DNA from: M55B127 sp035269185
GTDB taxonomy: Bacteria > Bacillota > Halanaerobiia > Halanaerobiales > M55B127
Assembly (NCBI GenBank): GCA_964430875.1
Contig: CAYSHP010000085.1
Span: 1 to 9,544 of the forward strand
Reading direction: 5' to 3'
DNA length: 9,544 bases
The position numbers were made by a program, and so were the translations under genes. Below, one piece after another: positions 1 through 5,776 of the stretch (position 1 is its first letter; the number at the start of each line of letters is the position of its first letter). Under the pieces are notes generated by a model. It was given only the letters and a program-made list of their open reading frames with translations, ran no database searches and was not told the DNA's origin.

Positions 1-964
1 CGAAAGCTGAATCGATTGGAGCAAATACTGTAAAGGGCCCTTCACTTTTTAGGGCTCCTGCTAGATCTGCTTCTACAACTGCTGTTACCAAAGTATCAAG
101 AGATTGAGTTCTTATAGCGGTATCTACTATATCCATCAAGTCTTCATATGGAACTAAAACTGAATCAATCACATGTATTACTCCATTTGTTGCTTTTACA
201 TCAGTAGTTATTACTTGAGCTTCGTTAATAAATACTTTTCCATCTGAAACATTGATACTTACTTCTTTCCCATTTAAGGTTGCTGCCTTGGTTCCATTTA
301 ATCCTACAACATCTTCAGCCATTACTTTACCTTCTACTACATGGTATAGTAAAACTTCTGTTAAGAGGTCTGGATTTGCTAATAGGTTATTCAATATTCC
401 TTCTGGAAGTGCTGCAAATGCTTCATCAGTCGGTGCAAAAACTGTGAAGGGCCCGTCACCTTTAAGTGCATTTACTAGGCCGGCTTCTTGTACAGCTGTT
501 ACTAAAGTATTAAAGTTATCAGCCTTAACTGCTGTATCAACAATATCCATTAATTCGTCTGAGGGTACTATTACTGTATCTATTACATGGATTACTCCAT
601 TACTGGTTTCTATATCTGTAGTTATAACCTGTGCATCATTGATATAAACTTTGCCATCCATTATACCAATTTCAATATCTTCTCCCAAGAGAGTTTCAAC
701 CTGTGCTCCGTCTAATCCTAAAACATCGGCTGCCATAACTTTACCTTCGACTACGTGATATAATAATATATCTCTTAATTGATCTGGATTTGCTAAAAGT
801 GTTTCTAAAGTTCCTTCAGGCAAGGCTGCAAAAGCTGCATCTGTGGGAGCAAAAACTGTAAATGGTCCTTCAGATTTTAAGGCTTCTACTAAACCGGCTT
901 CTTGAACTGCAGTTACCAATGTATTAAAGTCATCTGCTGCAATAGCAGTGTCAACAATATCCAT
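1..964 (-). repeat. In-frame tandem repeat encoding FAS1 domains, unit 414 bp
   Basis: Units run 964-551, 550-137 and 136-1 (truncated), each opening with the codons for MDIVDTA. Aligned by eye, units 1 and 2 match at about 98 of 138 residues without gaps. The least conserved part is residues 81-104 of the unit, between the KVMA and DGKV motifs. The exact equal length and high similarity point to duplication within this gene, perhaps with some later homogenisation. Confidence 0.9.
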
Positions 965-1072
965 CTCACCATGATTATCAGCCAAACCTACATTTATGAA
1001 GCTAAAGGTAAACACCAACGCTAATACAAAAGACAGTGTAACTAATTTATAATTCAAAAACCTGCTACTCAT
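1..1072 (-). CDS. Secreted tandem fasciclin (FAS1) domain protein, partial (C-terminus beyond window)
   Basis: The frame reads from an ATG at 1072 to the window edge without a stop, giving 357 codons of an incomplete protein. Residues 1-31 look like a signal peptide: a positive start (SSRFLNYK), a hydrophobic core, and a likely cleavage after VGLA before DNHGE. Two full FAS1 domains follow (residues about 37-174 and 175-312, 138 each), then the first 45 residues of a third. Each has the FAS1 signatures TVFAP(T/I)D near the start; the full ones also show LLYHVVEGKV in the middle and NGVIHVID at the end. FAS1 domains are extracellular adhesion or matrix-binding modules, so I infer a cell-surface or secreted role; no anchor is visible in the part present. 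The start is supported by an AGAGGAGG site 8 nt upstream. The gene is divergent from the neighbouring small cysteine-rich gene. The family is secure; the binding partner is unknown. Confidence 0.93.
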   Translation of the reverse strand, partial: MSSRFLNYKLVTLSFVLALVFTFSFINVGLADNHGEMDIVDTAIAADDFNTLVTAVQEAGLVEALKSEGPFTVFAPTDAAFAALPEGTLETLLANPDQLRDILLYHVVEGKVMAADVLGLDGAQVETLLGEDIEIGIMDGKVYINDAQVITTDIETSNGVIHVIDTVIVPSDELMDIVDTAVKADNFNTLVTAVQEAGLVNALKGDGPFTVFAPTDEAFAALPEGILNNLLANPDLLTEVLLYHVVEGKVMAEDVVGLNGTKAATLNGKEVSINVSDGKVFINEAQVITTDVKATNGVIHVIDSVLVPYEDLMDIVDTAIRTQSLDTLVTAVVEADLAGALKSEGPFTVFAPIDSAF

Positions 1073-1080
1073 TTATATTT

Positions 1081-1088
1081 CCTCCTCT
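1081..1088 (-). promoter_or_regulatory. Ribosome binding site of the FAS1 gene
   Basis: On the minus strand AGAGGAGG lies 8 nt before the ATG at 1072. This fixes the start at the residue preceding SSRF, and so the full signal peptide. Confidence 0.8.
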
Positions 1089-1111
1089 AATTTTTTATGT
1101 TAAATTTATAA

Positions 1112-1180
1112 TAACACAATATGTGTAATAAATATGTAGCCTACTATACAAATTATCATTTATTGTAATATATTTATTAC
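1112..1180. promoter_or_regulatory. Cluster of inverted repeats upstream of the FAS1 gene
   Basis: Three short palindromes lie in the 5' region of the FAS1 gene: ACACA-ATA-TGTGT (1114-1126, inside a 17-bp near-palindrome 1112-1128), GTAG-C-CTAC (1136-1144) and GTAATA-TATT-TATTAC (1165-1180). In addition GTAATAAATAT at 1125-1135 is the exact reverse complement of 1170-1180. They could be operators or leader hairpins. I found no convincing -35/-10 pair for the FAS1 gene here; TATAAA-like and TATAGT-like -10 candidates exist without a good -35. Confidence 0.4.
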
Positions 1181-1209
1181 TAATCGTGCTCTTTATAAAA
1201 ATTGGAATT

Positions 1210-1238
1210 TTGACATATGTTAAAAACCTTGATAAAAT
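1210..1238 (+). promoter_or_regulatory. Sigma-A promoter of the C_GCAxxG_C_C gene
   Basis: A perfect -35 TTGACA (1210-1215), a 17-nt spacer and a -10 TAAAAT (1233-1238, 5 of 6 matches) predict a transcription start near 1245. That leaves a leader of about 28 nt before the ATG at 1273. Confidence 0.85.
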
Positions 1239-1241
1239 ATT

Positions 1242-1257
1242 GGTGAAAACAATCACA
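1242..1257. promoter_or_regulatory. Possible operator at the transcription start (GGTGA-N6-TCACA)
   Basis: An inverted repeat, GTGA (1243-1246) and TCAC (1253-1256) with six bases between, straddles the predicted start of transcription. It resembles a CRP/FNR-family half-site pair (TGTGA-N6-TCACA, one mismatch). It also resembles a degenerate CcpA cre element that lacks the central CG. Its position would suit a repressor. The regulator cannot be named from the sequence. Confidence 0.35.
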
Positions 1258-1258
1258 T

Positions 1259-1266
1259 AAGGAGGT
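1259..1266 (+). promoter_or_regulatory. Ribosome binding site of the C_GCAxxG_C_C gene
   Basis: AAGGAGGT lies 6 nt upstream of the ATG at 1273, close to a full match to the anti-Shine-Dalgarno sequence. Together with the promoter it suggests strong expression. Confidence 0.85.
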
Positions 1267-1272
1267 ATAAAA

Positions 1273-1806
1273 ATGACTAAAGAAGAACAAGAAACATTAT
1301 TAAAAGATATTTATAATAAAGGTTTTGAATATGAACACAAATATGGTTTTTGTACTCAAGCTGTCTTAGCAGCTTTACAAGATTATTTTGAAGGTATAGA
1401 TGATGAAGTTTTTAAAGCATCCCACCCTTTAGCAGGTGGTGGTGCCCTTTGTGGTGATGGTACATGTGGTGCACTTGTTGGTGGAATCGCTGCTATAGGG
1501 AGTTATTTTGGCCGTAGTAAAGAAGATTATTCAAAAAAAGACCCTGATGGTAATGATTGGATGAATTCTTCCGCTATCGCTAAAAAACTGAGAGAAAAGT
1601 TTATTGAAGAATACGGTAGTGTAATTTGTAATGATGTTCAAGCTAAAAAAATGGGTAGAAGTTTTGATCTATGGGACGAAGAAGATTTTCAAAAATTTGA
1701 AGAAGCAGGTGCACATGAAGATCAGTGCCCTGAAGTAACAGGAAAAACAGCCAGATGGACCGCTGAGATTCTGCTTAAACATGGTATTGAACCTAAAAAA
1801 ATTTAG
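1273..1806 (+). CDS. C_GCAxxG_C_C family cysteine-rich protein, putative redox protein
   Basis: This is a 177-residue soluble protein with no signal peptide or membrane segment. It shows the pattern of the C_GCAxxG_C_C family (Pfam PF09719): Cys27 in FCTQAVLAAL, a glycine-rich turn ending in TCGALVGG with Cys65, then Cys119 (VICND) and Cys152 (DQCPE). The spaced cysteines suggest metal or cofactor binding or thiol redox chemistry, but the family has no well-established function. An additional Cys60 precedes Cys65 with four residues between. Between the last two conserved cysteines is an acidic and aromatic stretch around residues 129-150 (SFDLWDEEDFQKFEEAGAHED). The gene has its own strong promoter, a near-perfect ribosome binding site and a terminator downstream, so it is probably monocistronic. 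The family call is good; the biochemical role is not known. Confidence 0.85.
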   Translation: MTKEEQETLLKDIYNKGFEYEHKYGFCTQAVLAALQDYFEGIDDEVFKASHPLAGGGALCGDGTCGALVGGIAAIGSYFGRSKEDYSKKDPDGNDWMNSSAIAKKLREKFIEEYGSVICNDVQAKKMGRSFDLWDEEDFQKFEEAGAHEDQCPEVTGKTARWTAEILLKHGIEPKKI

Positions 1807-1835
1807 AAGCTGCTCATGCATAAAAAGTTAATATC

Positions 1836-1855
1836 AATATCTGACGTTAGATATT
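1836..1855 (+). other. AT-rich hairpin downstream of the C_GCAxxG_C_C gene
   Basis: AATATCT and AGATATT form a 7-bp stem with a 6-nt loop, 30 nt after the stop codon and before the GC-rich terminator. It may be a weak first terminator or a 3' stabilising structure; the stem has only one GC pair. Confidence 0.35.
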
Positions 1856-1867
1856 TATTATATTTTA

Positions 1868-1898
1868 AGGGCCCGATGTTTGGGCCCTATTTATTTTT
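1868..1898 (+). terminator. Rho-independent terminator of the C_GCAxxG_C_C gene
   Basis: AGGGCCC (1868-1874) and GGGCCCT (1882-1888) form a 7-bp GC-rich stem with a 7-nt loop, followed by a T-rich tract (ATTTATTTTT). It lies about 60 nt after the stop codon. Confidence 0.85.
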
Positions 1899-1950
1899 AA
1901 ACAGTTTCTATAATACTTCTAAAATACAATAAATGGAATATAATATTTTA

Positions 1951-1982
1951 AACCCCCTTAAAACAGACTGTTTTAAGGGGTT
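1951..1982 (-). terminator. Terminator of clpB, possibly bidirectional
   Basis: CCCCTTAAAAC (1954-1964) pairs with GTTTTAAGGGG (1970-1980) around a 5-nt loop. The stem can extend by AA/TT beyond a bulged C. It starts 28 nt after the clpB stop. On the minus strand the stem is followed by TTTAAAATATT, a weak U tract; on the plus strand TTAAATTAAA follows. It probably serves mainly clpB and may back up the convergent gene's terminator. Confidence 0.7.
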
Positions 1983-2008
1983 AAATTAAAGGAAAACGCT
2001 ACTATCTA

Positions 2009-4588
2009 TTACTTAACCTTAAATTGGAATTGTTCGTCATCATAATCTATTAATATTTCAGCATCTTCCTTAATTTCATCTTCTAACATCTTCATAGCAA
2101 GGGGGTCTTTTAGATATTTTTGAATAGTTCTATTAATCGGTCTTGCTCCATAAGTTGGATCATAACCTAATTCCATAATTTCTTCTTTAGCCTCTTTTGT
2201 AACTTCTATATCTAATTTACGTTCTGATAGTTTATCTCTTAAGTCATCTAATTTGATATCTACAATATCAAGAAGATTATCTTTACTTAAGGTATGGAAT
2301 ATAATCTTTTCATCTACTCTATTTAAGAATTCCGGTCTAAAGTTACCTTTCAAGGCTTCAGTTACTCGTTTTCTCATTTCTTCTTCATCATTTAAGTCCT
2401 GAATATAATCAGAACCAATATTAGATGTCATTATAATAACCGTATTTTTAAAGTTAACTTCATTACCCTGACTATCTGTTAAAATCCCGTCATCAAGAAT
2501 CTGCAGCAAAATATTAAAAACATCCTGATGAGCCTTTTCAATTTCATCTAATAAGATAACTGAATAAGGCTGTCTTCTAATTCTTTCAGTTAACTGTCCC
2601 CCTTCTTCAAAGCCTACATAGCCTGGAGGAGAACCGATTAACTTAGCTACAGCATGACGTTCCATATATTCAGACATATCCAATCTTACTAGATTTTTTT
2701 CATCATCAAATAAATAGGCTGCTAAGGTTTTAGCCAGTTCAGTTTTACCTACACCAGTTGGCCCCATGAAAATAAAGGAACCCAAGGGTCGGTCAACATC
2801 TTGTAAACCAGTTCTTGATCTTCTAATTGCATTACTAACTGCTGTTATGGCTTCATTTTGACCAACCACTCTTTTAGATAGTTCTTCTTCAAGATGAACT
2901 AGTTTTTCGCGTTCATCTTCCATTAACTCTTGAACTGGAATATCAGTCCAGGATGATACAATCTCTGCAATATCTTCAGCGGTAACTTCTTCTTTTAAGA
3001 CGTTGAAATCACCTTCTATATCTTCAATCTTCTCTTTAGTTTCCTCTAATTCTTTTTGTAGATCATTTAATTCTCCATATCTTAGACGAGCAGCTTCTTC
3101 ATAGTTTGCTTCTCTTTCAGCATTTTCTGCTTTCACCTTAATCTTCTCTATTTCTTCATTTAAGTTCTGTCGTTTTTGAATCAATTCTTTTTCATTGTCC
3201 CAACGTGCTAATAAGGGATCTCTTTTTTCTTTTAATTCCTGTATTTTTTTCCCTAGCTCTTCTAACCGTTCTTGAGATTCTTGGTCTTCTTCCTGTTTTA
3301 GAGCTTCTTTTTCAGTCTCAAGCCTTCTGATTCTTCGATTTAGTTCATCAATCTCTAAAGGCATTGAATCTATATCAATTCTTAATTTAGAAGCAGCTTC
3401 ATCTACAAGGTCAATTGCTTTATCAGGTAAAAATCTTTCTGTTAGATATCGCTCTGATAAATTAGCCGCTGCAACTAAAGCACTGTCTTGAATCCTTACA
3501 CCATGGTGAATTTCATATTTTTCTTTAAGGCCACGTAAGATTGAAATTGTATCTTCAACTGAAGGTTCAGAGATCTTTACCGGCTGAAACCTTCTTTCTA
3601 ATGCTGCATCTTTTTCAATGTGTTTTTTGTATTCATTTAAAGTAGTCGCACCAACACAATGTAGTTCACCACGAGCTAAGGCTGGTTTTAATAGATTAGA
3701 AGCATCCATTGCTCCTTCTGCAGCCCCGGCCCCTACTATAGTATGCATTTCATCGATAAATAGGATGATCTGTCCTTCAGCCTTTCTAATCTCTTTTAAA
3801 ACAGACTTTAATCTATCTTCAAATTCTCCTCTAAATTTTGTACCGGCCACTAATGAACCCATATCTAATTTTATCACTTTTTTATCTTTAAGGGCTTCGG
3901 GCACATCTCCATTAACAATTCTTTGAGCCAGGCCTTCTACAATTGCGGTTTTACCTACCCCAGGTTCTCCAATTAAAACCGGATTATTTTTTCTCCTTCT
4001 GGAAAGAACCTGCATAATTCTTCTGATTCTCTCATCGCGTCCAATTACGGGATCTAATTCACCTTCCCGCGCTAATTCAGTAATATCTATTGTATACTTC
4101 TCAAGCACCTGATACTGTTCTTCTGCATCTTGAGAAGTTACCTTCGCTCCTTCTCTGATATCTTCAATAGCATCCTTTACTTTATCAATGTCAATATTTT
4201 TTGATTTAAAGTAGTCATATGTTTTGCCTTTACCACCAGATAAAAGTCCTAACAAGAAATGCTCAGTTGAAATGTATTCATCCCCAATATTTTTCGATTC
4301 TTTACGGGCTTTCCTAAGTACATTATTCAATTCTTGTGACATATATAGTTGTCCCTGGTCAGAATAAACTTTTGGAAGCTTTTCAATAATTTCATTTAAA
4401 TCTTTTCGAAAAACTTTCAGATTAATACCTAACTTTTCTAATAAAGGAACCATAATTCCCTGGTCATCTTCAGCCAATGCTAAAAATAGGTGAGCAGGAT
4501 ATATTTCCTGGTTACCATTATCTTCTGCAATATGCTGTGCTTCGGATAAACTTTCCTGTGCTTTACGAGTAAAATCTTCCATTCGCAT
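2009..4588 (-). CDS. clpB: ATP-dependent chaperone ClpB
   Basis: This is an 859-residue AAA+ disaggregase, close to the usual ClpB length. It forms a cytoplasmic hexamer that threads aggregated proteins through its pore, working with DnaK/DnaJ/GrpE. Domains in order are the Clp N-domain with two repeats (about 1-150), AAA-1 with Walker A GEPGVGKT (207-214), Walker B IILFIDE (274-280) and arginine finger region ERR (331-333), the coiled-coil middle domain (about 405-535), AAA-2 with Walker A GPTGVGKT (609-616), Walker B VILLDE (677-682) and sensor TSN (721-723), and a C-terminal domain with GARP (814-817). Pore loops KFRGEF and GYVGF are intact. The long middle domain separates it from ClpA, ClpC and ClpE, and no ClpP-docking loop is evident. 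I chose the first ATG because GGAGGG lies 8 nt upstream; the ATG two codons later is too far away. It has its own CtsR-overlapped promoter. Confidence 0.98.
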   Translation of the reverse strand: MRMEDFTRKAQESLSEAQHIAEDNGNQEIYPAHLFLALAEDDQGIMVPLLEKLGINLKVFRKDLNEIIEKLPKVYSDQGQLYMSQELNNVLRKARKESKNIGDEYISTEHFLLGLLSGGKGKTYDYFKSKNIDIDKVKDAIEDIREGAKVTSQDAEEQYQVLEKYTIDITELAREGELDPVIGRDERIRRIMQVLSRRRKNNPVLIGEPGVGKTAIVEGLAQRIVNGDVPEALKDKKVIKLDMGSLVAGTKFRGEFEDRLKSVLKEIRKAEGQIILFIDEMHTIVGAGAAEGAMDASNLLKPALARGELHCVGATTLNEYKKHIEKDAALERRFQPVKISEPSVEDTISILRGLKEKYEIHHGVRIQDSALVAAANLSERYLTERFLPDKAIDLVDEAASKLRIDIDSMPLEIDELNRRIRRLETEKEALKQEEDQESQERLEELGKKIQELKEKRDPLLARWDNEKELIQKRQNLNEEIEKIKVKAENAEREANYEEAARLRYGELNDLQKELEETKEKIEDIEGDFNVLKEEVTAEDIAEIVSSWTDIPVQELMEDEREKLVHLEEELSKRVVGQNEAITAVSNAIRRSRTGLQDVDRPLGSFIFMGPTGVGKTELAKTLAAYLFDDEKNLVRLDMSEYMERHAVAKLIGSPPGYVGFEEGGQLTERIRRQPYSVILLDEIEKAHQDVFNILLQILDDGILTDSQGNEVNFKNTVIIMTSNIGSDYIQDLNDEEEMRKRVTEALKGNFRPEFLNRVDEKIIFHTLSKDNLLDIVDIKLDDLRDKLSERKLDIEVTKEAKEEIMELGYDPTYGARPINRTIQKYLKDPLAMKMLEDEIKEDAEILIDYDDEQFQFKVK

Positions 4589-4596
4589 CTGTTAAT

Positions 4597-4602
4597 CCCT
4601 CC
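4597..4602 (-). promoter_or_regulatory. Ribosome binding site of clpB
   Basis: GGAGGG on the minus strand lies 8 nt before the ATG at 4588. It decides between that ATG and the ATG two codons downstream in favour of the first. Confidence 0.75.
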
Positions 4603-4636
4603 AATCAATATTACAATATCAATTATTTCATTTTAT

Positions 4637-4665
4637 ATTATACTACAATTTAAAACTAAAGTCAA
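4637..4665 (-). promoter_or_regulatory. Sigma-A promoter of clpB
   Basis: On the minus strand there is a -35 TTGACT (4665-4660), exactly 17 nt, and a perfect -10 TATAAT (4642-4637). The transcription start is predicted near 4630, about 42 nt before the start codon. Confidence 0.85.
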
Positions 4666-4676
4666 AGAAGGTCAGA
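4660..4676 (+). promoter_or_regulatory. CtsR-type heat-shock operator upstream of clpB
   Basis: The 17 bp read AGTCAAA-GAA-GGTCAGA. The CtsR consensus is a direct heptad repeat (A/G)GTCAAA-NAN-(A/G)GTCAAA, so there is a single mismatch, in the second heptad. The site covers the -35 box of the clpB promoter, the expected place for a repressor. CtsR control of clp genes is established in Firmicutes; that it operates here is inferred. Confidence 0.75.
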
Positions 4677-4684
4677 CTATCTAT

Positions 4685-4740
4685 AAAAAAATAGGTTTGG
4701 TAAATATATCAAGTAAACTACATTATATATTTGCCAAACT
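4685..4740 (-). terminator. Terminator-like hairpin between the KaiC-like operon and clpB
   Basis: Arms 4725-4740 and 4694-4709 form a long stem (GTTTGG/CCAAAC plus AAATATAT/ATATATTT, separated by one mismatch) with a 15-nt loop. On the minus strand it is followed by a run of seven T (4691-4685). Although it lies about 260 nt beyond the stop at 4999, it would stop read-through from the upstream operon just before the clpB promoter. The low GC content of the stem is a weakness. Confidence 0.55.
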
Positions 4741-4754
4741 GTACATTTTTAAAT

Positions 4755-4779
4755 TACCCCAGTGTACAATACTGGAGTA
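4755..4779 (-). other. Short hairpin in the intergenic region
   Basis: TACTCCAGT and ACTGGGGTA (minus strand) form a 9-bp stem including one G-U pair, with a 7-nt loop. No T run follows directly. It lies just ahead of the terminator-like hairpin in the direction of transcription and may add to RNA 3' structure. Function unknown. Confidence 0.3.
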
Positions 4780-4998
4780 TCAAACACTCTTTGACTTTGG
4801 AAGTTTAATCAGCTTTTTTAAAATTAATTGATTAAAGAAAAAATATTTAATTTATATAGGGGTTATTATAAATGTATTGGTTTTAAAAAAGCGGTGGATT
4901 TAATATATTGGCGGGAATAGAAGATATTTAATTGATTAAGCTCTAATACCTTTAGTATATTTTTATAAAATTTGTTCGATTTTTTAAAATAGCATTGC
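4780..4998. other. AT-rich non-coding stretch
   Basis: No credible gene was found in either strand; frames are short and lack ribosome binding sites. It contains two copies of TTAATTGATTAA (4824-4835 and 4928-4939), each with TTAAT/ATTAA arms, and an 8-bp inverted repeat TTTAATCA/TGATTAAA (4804-4811 and 4829-4836). In DNA this AT-rich such repeats can arise by chance. It is probably the untranslated 3' end of the KaiC-like operon. Confidence 0.5.
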
Positions 4999-5757
4999 CT
5001 AAAGTTCTCTTAAAATTGATAAGACATGGTGTTCATCTTTTAACACCATTATTTTAGAATTGATCTCAACAGTTATATTATCATTATCTTTTTTCAATAA
5101 ATCTGCCTGTAAGATGACTTTATTTTCTTTGATAAGTTTATTTAAATAGTATTCAAAAATGGGTGACTGTTTATTGTGGTCAATAATATCAGTAAATTTC
5201 ATGTTTAATAATTCGTTTTTACTATAGCCGGTTTTTTCAATAACTTTCTTATTTATATCTGAAAACTTATATAGCTTACGGCTTTTCAAATCTACTTGAT
5301 TTAAAAAGGCCATATGATCCAGTTGTGCAAAAATTTTTTTGTATTTATTATTATTTTGAAAATTTTCTTTTGTTAATACACGCGTCTTTAGCATCCGCTT
5401 TATTCTTATTTTTAAAACATCTTTTTTTACCGGTGTTAATATATACTCATTAGCAATATTCATCATTTTACTTGAATAGTCAACAGTTTCTTCTCTTTTA
5501 TGCATTAAAATAACCGGTAAAAATAACGGGGACTGCTTTTTTTTAAATTCTTCAATTAATTTGAATTTTGTTTTATAGTTATAACTATCAACCAATATTA
5601 GATCATAATTGATATCTGGATCAAATTCTTGGTAAGTCATATAGTCTTTATCTAAAAATTTGCTCAATAAATCCATATTTCTGGTGTTCTTTATTAATAG
5701 GAGTATTTTTGAGTTTTTTATTTTGTTTTCTTTTAAGGCGCTAGATTTTTTATTCAT
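4999..5757 (-). CDS. Pseudo-receiver/PAS protein without an output domain
   Basis: This 252-residue soluble protein is the last gene of the three-gene unit. Residues about 15-125 follow the receiver-domain pattern: a first strand SKILLLI, then DLILVDS with Asp57 where the phospho-acceptor would be, then PVILMHKREE, and NEYILTPVKKDVLKIRI at the end. The acidic pair after strand 1 is replaced by Ile-Lys, the conserved Thr/Ser by His86, and the conserved Lys before Pro by Thr108. It therefore lacks the usual phosphorylation machinery and is best called a pseudo-receiver. Residues about 143-252 fit a PAS domain (NKKVIEKTGYSKNELLNMKFTDII, ending in HHVLSILREL), and the protein stops there, with no kinase, DNA-binding or nucleotide-cyclase domain. 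It probably acts through protein-protein contacts, most likely with the adjacent KaiC-like ATPase. An AAAGGTGAG site precedes the ATG, 19 nt after the upstream stop. Confidence 0.75.
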   Translation of the reverse strand: MNKKSSALKENKIKNSKILLLIKNTRNMDLLSKFLDKDYMTYQEFDPDINYDLILVDSYNYKTKFKLIEEFKKKQSPLFLPVILMHKREETVDYSSKMMNIANEYILTPVKKDVLKIRIKRMLKTRVLTKENFQNNNKYKKIFAQLDHMAFLNQVDLKSRKLYKFSDINKKVIEKTGYSKNELLNMKFTDIIDHNKQSPIFEYYLNKLIKENKVILQADLLKKDNDNITVEINSKIMVLKDEHHVLSILREL

Positions 5758-5776
5758 TTTCTCACCTTTATTAGTA

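Noticed and set aside
252..647. Open frame on the plus strand
   Set aside because: It lies antisense to the FAS1 gene, is produced by the repeat codon pattern, and has no ribosome binding site or recognisable domain.
1..964. CRISPR or other short-repeat array
   Set aside because: The 414-bp periodicity is an in-frame protein domain repeat, not short repeats with spacers.
3618..3926. Open frame on the plus strand inside clpB
   Set aside because: It is antisense to the conserved AAA-1 region of ClpB and has no ribosome binding site; it is a coding shadow.
4804..4836. 8-bp inverted repeat as terminator of the KaiC-like operon
   Set aside because: The stem is almost all AT, the loop is 17 nt, and no T run follows on the minus strand; the hairpin at 4694-4740 fits better.
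4780..4998. Decayed gene between clpB and the operon
   Set aside because: No frame on either strand gives a recognisable stretch; only short, low-complexity AT-rich translations were seen.
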